From: Vibrio intestinalis
Lineage (GTDB): Bacteria > Pseudomonadota > Gammaproteobacteria > Enterobacterales > Vibrionaceae
Assembly: GCF_025195085.2 (NCBI RefSeq)
Contig: NZ_JANAVY020000016.1
Location: 39,172 to 103,171 of the forward strand
Direction of reading: 5' to 3'
Length of the DNA stretch: 64,000 nucleotides
Shown here: positions 45,194 to 54,696 of the stretch, one piece after another
Numbering within the stretch: the stretch's first letter is position 1
Layout: every line of letters begins with the position of its first letter
The notes under the pieces: model-generated
Told to the model about the DNA's origin: nothing
What the model saw: only the letters and a program-made list of their open reading frames with translations
The model's database searches: none
Position numbers and translations under genes: made by a program

Positions 45194-45828
45194 TGCTTAG
45201 TCTCGAATCGAATCGGTTGCGCTGCTAAACCTTCAAGTTCTTTGGCCACAGATAAAATACCTTCTTGGCGCAGCTTAGTGTTCCACTCCGATTGTTTACT
45301 AGAAAGAAGACTGATGCCCTCAGCAATCATATCGAACGCTTTCCATTCGCCAGTTTTCTTATCCTTACGCAGTTTAAATTCGATTTGGATATTAGGACGT
45401 GGAGAATCGATGATCTCTACTTTGATGCCGGTAATCGTCTTCTTAGGGTCAAGCTTTGGCTCTGGGCCAAATTTAATCTGCTGATCAGTATATTGAGTCA
45501 ATACTTGCGCGTACGAACTCACCAAATATGCACGAAACGCAGTGATGAACTCCGCCACGTCGGCTTTCTTCGCTCCCTTGAGGTTAGGACCAAGAAGCTT
45601 AAGCGCCGCATATTTGTCATTCACGTACGGCATCAACTCTTGTTCGACAATCACTTTCAAATGATTAGGATCTTGCTTTACTAAATCTTGTTCCGCCTTA
45701 AGACGCTCAAACGCGACCTCTGCCACTTGAGTCATCATTTGGTAAGGCTGCGTTCTATCTACGTCTTGCGCGTTACCTACCATAGGTAAAAGCAGCGCAA
45801 CAAAAGTAAGTACTAACTTTTTAAGCAT
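45190..45828 (-). CDS. mlaC: Periplasmic phospholipid carrier MlaC
   Basis: 212 residues with a signal peptide (MLKKLVLTFVALLLPMVGNA|QD). Typical MlaC pattern AEFITAFRAYLVSSYAQVLTQY. Carries phospholipid between the outer-membrane MlaA complex and MlaD. Two bases after mlaD. Confidence 0.93.
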   Translation of the reverse strand: MLKKLVLTFVALLLPMVGNAQDVDRTQPYQMMTQVAEVAFERLKAEQDLVKQDPNHLKVIVEQELMPYVNDKYAALKLLGPNLKGAKKADVAEFITAFRAYLVSSYAQVLTQYTDQQIKFGPEPKLDPKKTITGIKVEIIDSPRPNIQIEFKLRKDKKTGEWKAFDMIAEGISLLSSKQSEWNTKLRQEGILSVAKELEGLAAQPIRFETKQ

Positions 45829-45830
45829 TG

Positions 45831-46319
45831 TTATTCTCCGCTCTCTGAACCAGAGCCACCTACGCTATATAAAACTTGTCCGATTAAGTCTTCTAACACT
45901 AGAGCTGATTTAGTGTCTTCAACATAATCCCCATCCACCAGCATTTGCTCATCTTCAAACACAAAGCCAGGGTTTAATCCGATGTACTGTTCGCCAATCA
46001 GGCCAGAAGTAAGTATTTGCACACTTGAGGTCTCAGAAAACTGAGTGTATTGACTGCTGATTGCCATTTTAACCACAGGTAACAATGACTCAGGGTTAAG
46101 GCTAATGCTGGTGACTCGGCCAACGACAACGCCACCGACTTTAACCGGCGAACGCACCTTCAAACTACCAATGTTGTCAAACTCGGCACTCAAAGTGTAA
46201 GTATCGTTTGATCCAATACCTTTTACGTCAGCGACTTGAAAAATCATAATCAAGACTGCGCAAATACCCGCGAGTACAAAGCTGCCCACCCAAAGTTCTG
46301 TTTTTCGTGTTTGTTGCAT
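45831..46319 (-). CDS. mlaD: Phospholipid transport MCE protein MlaD
   Basis: 162 residues: one N-terminal helix (about 8-28) and an MCE domain (LSAEFDNIGSLKVRSPVKVGGVVVGRV). Forms the periplasmic hexameric ring that holds lipid on top of MlaE. Two bases after mlaE. Confidence 0.94.
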   Translation of the reverse strand: MQQTRKTELWVGSFVLAGICAVLIMIFQVADVKGIGSNDTYTLSAEFDNIGSLKVRSPVKVGGVVVGRVTSISLNPESLLPVVKMAISSQYTQFSETSSVQILTSGLIGEQYIGLNPGFVFEDEQMLVDGDYVEDTKSALVLEDLIGQVLYSVGGSGSESGE

Positions 46320-46321
46320 GA

Positions 46322-47113
46322 TTAGTTCCCGAACATCAATGCGGTCAGTACGAAGTCTAGTCCAAGTACTGCCAATGAAGAGTGTACAACAGTGCGAGTT
46401 GTCGCACGGCTAATGCCTTCCGAAGTAGGAATAGCATCGTATCCATTAAAGAGCGCAATCCAAGTCACTGAAATTGCGAACACTAAACTTTTGATAAAGC
46501 TGTTGCCAATATCTTGGCCAAGCTCTACCGAAGCCTGCATTGCAGACCAAAAACTGCCATGGTCGATGCCTTTCCAATCAACACCAACGAGTTGGCCGCC
46601 CCAAATGCCGACCGCCATAAAAATCATTGCCAATAAAGGCATAGAAATAACACCCGCCCAAAAGCGCGGAGCAATCACCCGCTTAAGTGGGTCAACCGCC
46701 ATCATTTCCATACTTGAAAGCTGCTCTGTGGCTTTCATTAAGCCAATTTCAGCCGTCAAAGCCGACCCAGCACGGCCAGCAAACAACAAAGCCGTCACGA
46801 CAGGGCCAAGCTCACGCAACAGCGAAAGCGCCACCATTTGGCCCAATGCGCCCTCTGCGCCAAAATCAATCAGTATTACGTAACCTTGCAGGCTAAGTAC
46901 CATACCGATAAACAGACCGGACAAAACGATGATCAATAAAGATTGAACACCAACACTATAAAGTTGTTTGATCAGTAACGGTGCGTTTTTGATTGGTCGC
47001 GGACGCGCAGCAAGAGCGCCAAACAGCATTAAACTCGCTCGGCCAACGGATTCGCATGTCGCCATCGCGCGGCGACCTGTGCTAGCGACAAAATCCAATA
47101 GCATCGACATCAT
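46322..47113 (-). CDS. mlaE: Phospholipid transport permease MlaE
   Basis: 263 residues with about five membrane segments and the MlaE family block LRELGPVVTALLFAGRAGSALTAEIGLMKATEQL. Inner-membrane core of the MlaFEDB ABC transporter. Stop of mlaF and start overlap by one base. Confidence 0.95.
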   Translation of the reverse strand: MMSMLLDFVASTGRRAMATCESVGRASLMLFGALAARPRPIKNAPLLIKQLYSVGVQSLLIIVLSGLFIGMVLSLQGYVILIDFGAEGALGQMVALSLLRELGPVVTALLFAGRAGSALTAEIGLMKATEQLSSMEMMAVDPLKRVIAPRFWAGVISMPLLAMIFMAVGIWGGQLVGVDWKGIDHGSFWSAMQASVELGQDIGNSFIKSLVFAISVTWIALFNGYDAIPTSEGISRATTRTVVHSSLAVLGLDFVLTALMFGN

Positions 47114-47907
47114 CAGAATAGATCCTCACTAATTGGGCTAGCAGGATAACGAAATGGTACAGGCCCATCCGCATCACCTAATAAAAACTGTTGAACTTGT
47201 GGGTCAGGATTTGCGCGTAACTCGTCTGGCGTACCACTGGCAATCACTTTGCCATTGGCCAGAATGTAAACCCAATCAGCAATACTCATCACCTCAGGGA
47301 CATCGTGTGAAACCACCACAGAGGTTACGCCAAGTGCTTGATTAAGATTTCGAATCAACTCGACCAATACGCCCATGGTGATTGGGTCTTGGCCGACAAA
47401 AGGCTCATCAAACATGATGAGTTCTGGATCAAGTGCAATCGCGCGAGCAAGTGCCGCTCGTCTTGCCATGCCACCAGAAAGCTCACTCGGCATTAATTGA
47501 GCTGCGCCGCGTAAGCCAACGGCTTCTAGCTTCAACAACACCAAAGTACGAATTAGAGATTCATCTAATTGAGTGTGTTCTCGTAGAGGGAAGGCCACAT
47601 TATCGAATACCGAGAGATCGGTAAAAAGCGCACCAGATTGAAACAGCATGCTCATCTTTTTGCGCACTTGATAGAGTTTACTGCGGCTAAGAGTAGGAAT
47701 GTTGTCGCCATCAAAGATAACCTCTCCCTGCTCAGGTAAGATTTGACCTCCAATCAGGCGTAATAAGGTTGTCTTACCAATGCCTGAAGGCCCCATGATG
47801 GCCGTCACTTTGCCTTTGGGTACGTGCAAACTTACATTATCAAAAATCTTACGCTCGCCGCGTGAGAAAGTCAGATTGTTGATCGTGACCAAATCATTCA
47901 ATGACAT
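47113..47907 (-). CDS. mlaF: Phospholipid transport ATPase MlaF
   Basis: 264 residues, ABC ATPase: Walker A GPSGIGKTTLL (about 39), signature LSGGMARRAALARA and Walker B PELIMFDEPFVGQD. First gene of the mlaFEDCB-ibaG-murA operon, which keeps lipid asymmetry of the outer membrane. Divergent from yrbG across 234 bases holding both promoters. Confidence 0.95.
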   Translation of the reverse strand: MSLNDLVTINNLTFSRGERKIFDNVSLHVPKGKVTAIMGPSGIGKTTLLRLIGGQILPEQGEVIFDGDNIPTLSRSKLYQVRKKMSMLFQSGALFTDLSVFDNVAFPLREHTQLDESLIRTLVLLKLEAVGLRGAAQLMPSELSGGMARRAALARAIALDPELIMFDEPFVGQDPITMGVLVELIRNLNQALGVTSVVVSHDVPEVMSIADWVYILANGKVIASGTPDELRANPDPQVQQFLLGDADGPVPFRYPASPISEDLF

Positions 47908-48141
47908 GCATTTCTCTTAATAAGAATCCTTTTAGAATGGGCAATCATAAGCACATTAGCGTAGAATTAAAAGCACTGTTCGATTATACACTTCGCATTT
48001 ATGGAACGTCATATTTAATAATTAACACTTTTAAATACAAAATGACCGACAAATAATTGAATGTTCAGCTTCCCTTTTAAACCTCAACGCGTCAAAATTG
48101 GCGGTTAATTTGTTCTCTTTATACATCAATTAGGAAATATC

Positions 48142-49113
48142 ATGTTTGAGGCGGTTGCGTTTCTAGTTATAGGTCTTGTTTTTCTTGTTTGGAGCGCCGA
48201 CAAACTGGTGTTTGGTGCTGCGGCCTTAGCTCGCAATTTCGGTATTTCCCCATTAGTGATCGGCATGACTATCCTTGCGATGGGCTCTTCAGCCCCTGAA
48301 ATGATGGTATCCGCAACTGCAGCCCTAGACGGTAAAACTGACACCGCTGTCGGTAACGTACTGGGCTCAAACATTGCCAACATCGCGTTAATCTTAGGTA
48401 TTACCGCACTAATTAAACCGCTCTCAATTAGCTCAGATGTGTTGCGCCGAGAGCTGCCATTGATGATTGGTGTAACACTGATTGCTGGCGCTATCCTATG
48501 GGATGGCCATCTTGGTTTCTATGAAGGTATTTTACTGTTTGTACTTTTTGCAGCCTTCATTCTGACCATGCTTTACATTTCACGTAAAGAGAAAGCCAAA
48601 GACAAAGCTGACGCCCTACTAGAAGAGCAAGAATCTGAAGTACCTGAAGGCGTTAACAACCTTAAAGCCGCGGCTTGGGTTGTCATTGGCCTAATAGTTT
48701 TACCGATCGCTGCCGATACACTAGTGGATAGCGCGGTAGAAATTGCTAGAGAACTAGGTATGAGCGATCTGGTGATCGGTCTAACCATCATTGCCGTGGG
48801 CACTAGCTTGCCAGAACTTGCAGCCTCGCTAGCGGGTGTAATGAAAGGCGAAGATGACATGGCCGTTGGTAACATCATCGGCTCAAACGTTTTCAACATC
48901 CTTGCCGTAATGGGCATTCCGGGCATTTTGAACCCATCTTTCCTTAGCGAATTCGCGATGGGACGAGACTTCTGGGTGATGCTCGCTATCTCACTACTAT
49001 TAGTCGTAATGGCCCTTGGTAAGTCGAGAAGTATTAATCGCATTGAGGGTGGCATCTTATTCACCCTATTTATTGCCTATCAAGGCTACCTAATCGTCAA
49101 TATGACCGCTTAA
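48142..49113 (+). CDS. yrbG: Sodium/calcium exchanger family protein YrbG
   Basis: 323 residues with about ten membrane helices in two inverted halves, each with the Na/Ca exchanger repeat (GMTILAMGSSAPEMMVSATAALDGK and GLTIIAVGTSLPELAASLAGVMKGE, both followed by AVGN..GSN). Cation antiport is expected; the ions are not known. First gene of the long kds/lpt/rpoN run. Confidence 0.93.
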   Translation: MFEAVAFLVIGLVFLVWSADKLVFGAAALARNFGISPLVIGMTILAMGSSAPEMMVSATAALDGKTDTAVGNVLGSNIANIALILGITALIKPLSISSDVLRRELPLMIGVTLIAGAILWDGHLGFYEGILLFVLFAAFILTMLYISRKEKAKDKADALLEEQESEVPEGVNNLKAAAWVVIGLIVLPIAADTLVDSAVEIARELGMSDLVIGLTIIAVGTSLPELAASLAGVMKGEDDMAVGNIIGSNVFNILAVMGIPGILNPSFLSEFAMGRDFWVMLAISLLLVVMALGKSRSINRIEGGILFTLFIAYQGYLIVNMTA

Positions 49114-49135
49114 TCTGTTTTTGCAGGAGTTATCC

Positions 49136-50101
49136 ATGTTTGATTACCGCGCTGCCGCATTAGAAGTTTTAAACACTGAAGTTCAAGCCATTCAACAGCT
49201 AGAACAATACTTCAATGATGATTTTATTCGTGCTTGCGAACTTATTCTGGCCAACGAGAACGGCAAAGTCGTTGTAATGGGTATGGGTAAATCAGGCCAT
49301 ATCGGTAATAAGATTGCGGCAACGCTTGCAAGTACGGGCACTTCCGCGTTTTTTGTTCACCCTGGTGAAGCGGCGCACGGCGACCTTGGTATGATTGAGC
49401 CCGGTGATATCGTGCTAGCGATTTCAAACTCAGGTGAATCTGACGAAATTTTAGCGCTTTTCCCAGTATTAAAACGCCTTAAAATCACCATCATCAGTAT
49501 GACAGGCAAGCCATCATCCAACATGGCGAAACTGGCAGATATTCACCTGCAAATCACTGTGCCAAAAGAAGCTTGCCCAATTCAGCTTGCGCCAACGTCA
49601 AGCACTACAGCAACCTTAGTGATGGGCGATGCATTAGCAATGGCCTTGATGCAAGCGCGCGGCTTTACTGCTGAAGATTTCGCTTTGTCTCATCCAGGTG
49701 GTGCATTGGGAAGAAAATTGCTGCTTAAGCTGTCTGATATCATGCACATTGGCGACGCTTTGCCTTTGGTTTCTTCAGATACACTTATCCGAGAAGCTTT
49801 GCTTGAAATCAGCCAAAAAGGCTTAGGTATGACTGCGGTCGTAGATGAAAACCACCAGCTGCAAGGTATTTTTACCGATGGTGATTTACGCCGTATTCTA
49901 GATAAGCGTGTCGATATTCATACCGCGCTTATTGGTGATGTCATGACTAAAAACCCAACCGTCGCTGACCCGAATATGCTAGCAGCGGAAGGGGTAAATC
50001 TAATGCAAGAGAAAAGCATTAACGGATTACTGCTTTGCCAAGATAACAAAGTCGTCGGTGCACTTAACATGCATGATCTACTTAAAGCAGGAGTGATGTA
50101 A
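49136..50101 (+). CDS. kdsD: D-arabinose 5-phosphate isomerase
   Basis: 321 residues from the ATG at 49136, which has AGGAG seven bases upstream; TTG at 49121 is rejected. SIS domain (about 35-175, GMGKSGHIGNKIAATLASTGT) and two CBS domains. Makes arabinose 5-phosphate for Kdo and LPS synthesis. Overlaps kdsC by one base. Confidence 0.96.
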   Translation: MFDYRAAALEVLNTEVQAIQQLEQYFNDDFIRACELILANENGKVVVMGMGKSGHIGNKIAATLASTGTSAFFVHPGEAAHGDLGMIEPGDIVLAISNSGESDEILALFPVLKRLKITIISMTGKPSSNMAKLADIHLQITVPKEACPIQLAPTSSTTATLVMGDALAMALMQARGFTAEDFALSHPGGALGRKLLLKLSDIMHIGDALPLVSSDTLIREALLEISQKGLGMTAVVDENHQLQGIFTDGDLRRILDKRVDIHTALIGDVMTKNPTVADPNMLAAEGVNLMQEKSINGLLLCQDNKVVGALNMHDLLKAGVM

Positions 50102-50658
50102 TGTCAGCGAAAATCGAAACACTTTATGGTGAAGTCGAGCCAGAAATCCTCGCCGTAGCGAAACAGATCAAGCTACTGATTTGCGATGTTGATGGCGTAT
50201 TTTCTGACGGCCTTGTCTACATGGGTAATGATGGTGAAGAGCTAAAAACTTTCCACACCCGTGACGGCTATGGCGTAAAATCATTAATGAATGCAGGCAT
50301 TGAAATTGCCATCATCACTGGCCGCCAATCAAAAATCGTGGAAAACCGCATGAAAGCACTCGGTATTTCTCTGATTTACCAAGGCCAAGATGACAAAGTA
50401 AAAGCGTACCAAGATATCTGTGACAAACTAGACATTGCCGCTGAACATACTGGCTATATTGGCGATGATCTGATTGACTGGCCTGTAATGGAAAAAGTAG
50501 CACTAAAAGTGTGTGTTGCAGATGGTCATCCACTATTGGTAAAACGTGCCAACTACGTCACCACTATCCGTGGTGGTCATGGCGCTGTACGTGAAGTCTG
50601 CGATCTCATTCTTCAAGCAAGAAATGAACTGGATGTGCACAAAGGTTTAAGCATATGA
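50101..50658 (+). CDS. kdsC: 3-deoxy-D-manno-octulosonate 8-phosphate phosphatase
   Basis: 185-residue HAD phosphatase with DVDGVFSDG nucleophile motif (about 29) and the late GDDLIDWPVM motif. Third step of Kdo synthesis. Overlaps lptC by four bases. Confidence 0.96.
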   Translation: MSAKIETLYGEVEPEILAVAKQIKLLICDVDGVFSDGLVYMGNDGEELKTFHTRDGYGVKSLMNAGIEIAIITGRQSKIVENRMKALGISLIYQGQDDKVKAYQDICDKLDIAAEHTGYIGDDLIDWPVMEKVALKVCVADGHPLLVKRANYVTTIRGGHGAVREVCDLILQARNELDVHKGLSI

Positions 50659-51218
50659 GTTTAGCGCGTATTGGCCAGCTACTATTGTTGCTCGTCATTG
50701 CTGTGTCAGCCTATTACCTGACCAACAGTGGCGATACATACGATATTCAAGTTGAGCCAGATACAGAGCTACCCATGTTTACGGGTCGCAACTTAAAAAA
50801 CACCTCATACAGTGAAGCCGGTGTGCGTAGCTATGTGATCACTTCAACTCACCTAGAAAACTACGCAAAAAGTGGCGACACCATTTTTGATAAACCCGTA
50901 CTAAAAGTTTATAAGCAAGGTTCAATTCAAGAATGGGAAATTACAGCAGAGCAAGGCGTGTTAAATAGTGACCATGTTCTTACACTGCATCACAATGTAT
51001 TAGGTAAAAACTTATTACCTGACTCAGGTTTTGATACCTTATCCACGGATACATTGAGTATCCAACTCGATAATCGTGATTTTTGGGCAGACAACCAAGT
51101 AACTTTAGTCGGCCCTCAGTTTGAGACGGTAGGCCAAGCAATGAAAGGTAACTTTGCTGAAAATACCGCTATTCTCTACAAACATGTACAAGGCAGATAT
51201 GAAACTCTCACACCTTAG
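50655..51218 (+). CDS. lptC: LPS export protein LptC
   Basis: 187 residues with one N-terminal helix (about 7-23, LLLLVIAVSAYYLT) and a periplasmic beta-jellyroll. Anchors the LPS bridge at the inner membrane next to LptBFG. Its last 20 bases overlap the start of lptA. Confidence 0.93.
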   Translation: MSLARIGQLLLLLVIAVSAYYLTNSGDTYDIQVEPDTELPMFTGRNLKNTSYSEAGVRSYVITSTHLENYAKSGDTIFDKPVLKVYKQGSIQEWEITAEQGVLNSDHVLTLHHNVLGKNLLPDSGFDTLSTDTLSIQLDNRDFWADNQVTLVGPQFETVGQAMKGNFAENTAILYKHVQGRYETLTP

Positions 51219-51696
51219 TTTAATTGCTTGTTTGTTCGCATCAACACAGGCGATGGCACTGTCTACTGACAGAGACCAACCAGTACATATCTATTCTGAT
51301 ACTCAGCAATTAGATATGCAAAGCAACCAAGTAACCTTCGCTGGTGATGTAAAGTTGAAGCAAGGCAGTATTGCCATCAATGCTGACAAAGTTATTGTGA
51401 CTCGTAGTAAAGCTGACGGCTCAATTCAAAAAATTGAAGGCTATGGTGATTTAGCTACCTTCTCTCAGCTGACTGACGACGGTAAAACTCTATACGGCGA
51501 AGCAAAAGAGCTTTACTACGAAGTGAGTGTAGACCAGCTCACTATGATCGACGAAGCCATGCTGTCTCAAGATGATAGTGAGATTCGCGGCCCTAAAATT
51601 CGTTACAAAATCTCGTCACAAAAGCTAATTGCTGACGGCAAACAAAAAGGCGACCGCGTCTCGACAGTTCTACAGCCTCAAGCGGTACAAGAGTAA
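51199..51696 (+). CDS. lptA: LPS periplasmic bridge protein LptA
   Basis: 165 residues from ATG at 51199 (MKLSHLSLIACLFASTQAMA signal peptide, then LSTDRDQPVHIYSDTQQLDMQ). An upstream frame extension to 51154 lies within lptC and would bury the signal peptide, so it is rejected. Forms the periplasmic LPS bridge. Two bases before lptB. Confidence 0.94.
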   Translation: MKLSHLSLIACLFASTQAMALSTDRDQPVHIYSDTQQLDMQSNQVTFAGDVKLKQGSIAINADKVIVTRSKADGSIQKIEGYGDLATFSQLTDDGKTLYGEAKELYYEVSVDQLTMIDEAMLSQDDSEIRGPKIRYKISSQKLIADGKQKGDRVSTVLQPQAVQE

Positions 51697-51698
51697 TT

Positions 51699-52424
51699 AT
51701 GGCAGTCTTAAAAGCAGAGCATTTAGCGAAAAGCTACAAAAACCGTAAGGTAGTGTCAGACGTTAGTTTACAAGTTGAGTCTGGCCAAATAGTAGGCTTA
51801 CTTGGCCCAAATGGTGCGGGTAAGACCACATCTTTTTACATGATTGTTGGTTTGGTAGCCCGAGATGAAGGTACCATCAGCATTGATGGCCAAGATATTA
51901 GTATCTTACCAATGCACAGCCGTTCACGTATGGGTATTGGCTATTTGCCGCAAGAAGCGTCTATCTTCCGTAAGCTCTCTGTACAAGATAACATCATGGC
52001 GGTACTGGAAACTCGCGAAGAATTAACACGCGAACAGCGCCAGGACAAGCTCGAAGATTTGTTAGAAGAATTCCACATTCAGCACATTCGCGAAAGTGCG
52101 GGTATGGCACTATCAGGTGGTGAACGTCGTCGTGTAGAGATTGCACGCGCACTAGCAGCAAACCCACAGTTCATTCTGTTGGATGAACCATTTGCAGGCG
52201 TTGACCCAATCTCGGTAATTGATATTAAGAAGATTATCGAGCATTTGAGAGACCGTGGCCTCGGTGTTTTAATCACTGACCACAACGTTCGCGAAACTTT
52301 GGATGTGTGTGAAAAAGCATACATTGTTAGCCAAGGACACCTGATCGCAGAAGGGACACCAGATGACGTGCTCAATAACGAGCAAGTAAAACAAGTTTAT
52401 CTCGGTGAGCAATTCCGTCTATGA
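51699..52424 (+). CDS. lptB: LPS export ATPase LptB
   Basis: 241 residues; Walker A GPNGAGKTTSF (about 35), signature LSGGERRRVEIARA and Walker B FILLDEPFAGVD. Drives LPS extraction with LptFG, encoded elsewhere. 43 bases before rpoN. Confidence 0.97.
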   Translation: MAVLKAEHLAKSYKNRKVVSDVSLQVESGQIVGLLGPNGAGKTTSFYMIVGLVARDEGTISIDGQDISILPMHSRSRMGIGYLPQEASIFRKLSVQDNIMAVLETREELTREQRQDKLEDLLEEFHIQHIRESAGMALSGGERRRVEIARALAANPQFILLDEPFAGVDPISVIDIKKIIEHLRDRGLGVLITDHNVRETLDVCEKAYIVSQGHLIAEGTPDDVLNNEQVKQVYLGEQFRL

Positions 52425-52467
52425 TTAAAAGAAAGTCTGTAGCACTTAAAAAGGCACGTATTACTGA

Positions 52468-53928
52468 ATGAAACCCTCATTACAACTCAAGCTAGGACAG
52501 CAGTTGGCGATGACGCCTCAGTTACAACAAGCAATTCGTTTGTTGCAACTGTCTACGTTAGATCTTCAACAAGAGATCCAAGATGCCTTGGATTCCAACC
52601 CTCTTCTCGAAGTAGAAGACGGTAATGAAGATGTCGCAGTGAGTGAAGAGAAACCAGTAAACGAAGAAAAAGAGCCAAGTGTAGAGGTTAGCGAGCCTGA
52701 AGTTTCTGATAGCTCAGAGCTAATTGAAAAGTCTGAAATCAGCTCTGAACTCGAAATCGATACCACATGGGATGATGTCTACAGCGCCAACAGTGGCAGC
52801 ACTGGGCTTGCGCTGGATGATGACGCACCGATTTATCAAGGTGAGACCACCCAGTCGCTGCAAGATTACCTCATCTGGCAATTAGACCTCACACCATTTA
52901 GTGACACAGACCGCACCATCGCCATGGCTCTTATCGATGCCATCGATGACTACGGCTATTTGACCGTATCAACTCAAGACATTCTTGAAAGTTTTGATAA
53001 CGAAGAAATTGAACTCGACGAAATCGAAGCAGTACGCAAGCGCGTTCAGCAGTTTGACCCGCTTGGCGTCGCATCAAACAACTTGCAAGATTGCTTATTG
53101 CTGCAACTTGCGACTTTCCCTGAAGATACACCTTGGCTAAATGAAGCTAAACTGATCTTAACCGATCATATTGATCAGCTTGGTAACCGTGATTACAAAC
53201 TGATTATTAAAGAAACCAAGCTAAAAGAAGCGGATCTACGAGAAGTGTTGAAACTGATTCAGCAGCTTGATCCTCGCCCTGGTAGTCGTATCTCAGAGGA
53301 GCATGCAGAGTACGTTATTCCTGACGTTTCTGTATTTAAAGATCATGGTAAATGGGTGGTCACCATCAACCCAGATTCCATTCCTAGACTTAAAGTAAAT
53401 CAACAATATGCGGCACTCGGAAAAGGCAATAGTGCAGACAGCCAGTACATTCGCTCCAATTTGCAAGAGGCAAAATGGCTTATTAAGAGCCTAGAGAGTA
53501 GAAACGAGACGCTGCTCAAAGTTGCCAAGTGTATTGTTGAACATCAACGAGATTTCTTTGAGTATGGCGAAGAGGCAATGAAGCCTATGGTACTCAATGA
53601 CGTCGCATTAGCGGTGGATATGCATGAATCAACCATCTCTCGTGTCACCACACAGAAATACATGCATACCCCTCGTGGTATATTTGAATTGAAGTACTTC
53701 TTCTCTAGCCATGTCAGCACTGATAATGGTGGAGAATGTTCATCGACTGCAATCCGCGCTTTAATTAAAAAGCTTGTTGCTGCTGAAAACAGTGCTAAGC
53801 CACTCAGCGACAGCAAGATTGCAGCTCTACTCGCTGACCAAGGGATTCAGGTAGCTAGACGAACAATAGCCAAATACCGAGAGTCACTAGGCATTGCCCC
53901 TTCGAGTCAGCGCAAACGCCTGCTTTAA
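52468..53928 (+). CDS. rpoN: RNA polymerase sigma-54 factor
   Basis: 486 residues: Gln-rich N-terminal activator-interacting region (MKPSLQLKLGQQLAMTPQLQQAIRLLQ), an acidic region II (about 50-115, many Glu), core-binding domain, and the C-terminal RpoN box ARRTIAKYRE near 466. Needed for flagella, nitrogen control and quorum-sensing small RNAs in vibrios. Sits between lptB and hpf, the conserved gammaproteobacterial order. Confidence 0.98.
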   Translation: MKPSLQLKLGQQLAMTPQLQQAIRLLQLSTLDLQQEIQDALDSNPLLEVEDGNEDVAVSEEKPVNEEKEPSVEVSEPEVSDSSELIEKSEISSELEIDTTWDDVYSANSGSTGLALDDDAPIYQGETTQSLQDYLIWQLDLTPFSDTDRTIAMALIDAIDDYGYLTVSTQDILESFDNEEIELDEIEAVRKRVQQFDPLGVASNNLQDCLLLQLATFPEDTPWLNEAKLILTDHIDQLGNRDYKLIIKETKLKEADLREVLKLIQQLDPRPGSRISEEHAEYVIPDVSVFKDHGKWVVTINPDSIPRLKVNQQYAALGKGNSADSQYIRSNLQEAKWLIKSLESRNETLLKVAKCIVEHQRDFFEYGEEAMKPMVLNDVALAVDMHESTISRVTTQKYMHTPRGIFELKYFFSSHVSTDNGGECSSTAIRALIKKLVAAENSAKPLSDSKIAALLADQGIQVARRTIAKYRESLGIAPSSQRKRLL

Positions 53929-53952
53929 GGCAACAACCGAGAAGGAAAGTCT

Positions 53953-54240
53953 ATGCAAATCAATATTAATGGCCATCACGTTGATCTTACCGATTCAATG
54001 CAAGACTACGTAAACGAAAAGTTTCAAAAACTTGAGCGTTTCTTTGACCATATCAACAGTGTCCATGTGGTATTAAAAGTTGAAAAACTCCGTCAAATCG
54101 CTGAAGCTACCCTTCACGTCAACCAAGGCGAAATTCATGCATCTGCAGATGAAGAAAGCATGTACGCCGCTATTGACTCTCTAACCGACAAACTTGTTAG
54201 ACAGTTAAACAAGCACAAAGAAAAACTACACAGTCATTAA
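53953..54240 (+). CDS. hpf: Ribosome hibernation promoting factor (short HPF)
   Basis: 95 residues, the short form (QININGHHVDLTDSMQDYVNEKFQKLERFFDHI), lacking the long C-terminal dimer domain. Promotes 100S ribosome formation with RMF in stationary phase. Follows rpoN by 24 bases; AAGGAAA ribosome site. Confidence 0.96.
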   Translation: MQININGHHVDLTDSMQDYVNEKFQKLERFFDHINSVHVVLKVEKLRQIAEATLHVNQGEIHASADEESMYAAIDSLTDKLVRQLNKHKEKLHSH

Positions 54241-54242
54241 CC

Positions 54243-54689
54243 ATGCAACTTAGCGAAATCCTATCATTGGACTGCACCAAAAGTGCAGTCCAATGCACAA
54301 GTAAGAAACGTGCCCTAGAAATGATCAGCGAAATTGTCGCAGAACAAACCGGGCAAAACTCCACCGAACTGTTTGAATGTATGCTTAGCCGCGAAAAAAT
54401 GGGCAGTACTGGCATTGGAAATGGAATAGCCATTCCCCATGCTCGTATGCACTCAAGCGATCAAGCAGTAGCGGTTCTACTTCAATGTGAAAGCCCTATT
54501 GAATTTGACGCGATCGACAATCGACCGGTCGATCTGCTGTTCGCACTGCTTGTGCCAGATGCGCAATGCAAAGAGCATCTCAAAACCCTTTCAAGTATGG
54601 CTGAACGTCTTAACGACAAACAGATCCTCAAACAACTTCGTAAAGCTGAGTCAGACCAAGAGCTTTACGACATCATGATCAACAGGTAA
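54243..54689 (+). CDS. ptsN: PTS-Ntr EIIA component PtsN
   Basis: 148 residues; phosphorylated His in GIAIPHARMHSS. Part of the nitrogen-related phosphotransfer chain that reports on potassium and nitrogen state. Two bases after hpf and 7 before rapZ. Confidence 0.96.
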   Translation: MQLSEILSLDCTKSAVQCTSKKRALEMISEIVAEQTGQNSTELFECMLSREKMGSTGIGNGIAIPHARMHSSDQAVAVLLQCESPIEFDAIDNRPVDLLFALLVPDAQCKEHLKTLSSMAERLNDKQILKQLRKAESDQELYDIMINR

Positions 54690-54696
54690 TCACCTC

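Noticed and set aside
45265..45684. 139-residue plus-strand open frame opposite mlaC
   Set aside because: Shadow frame of a conserved gene in a tight operon.
48573..49064. 163-residue minus-strand open frame inside yrbG
   Set aside because: Ser/Met/Thr-rich antisense shadow of membrane helices; no independent support.
51154..51198. Upstream extension of lptA
   Set aside because: Would bury the clear signal peptide; ATG at 51199 is the family start.
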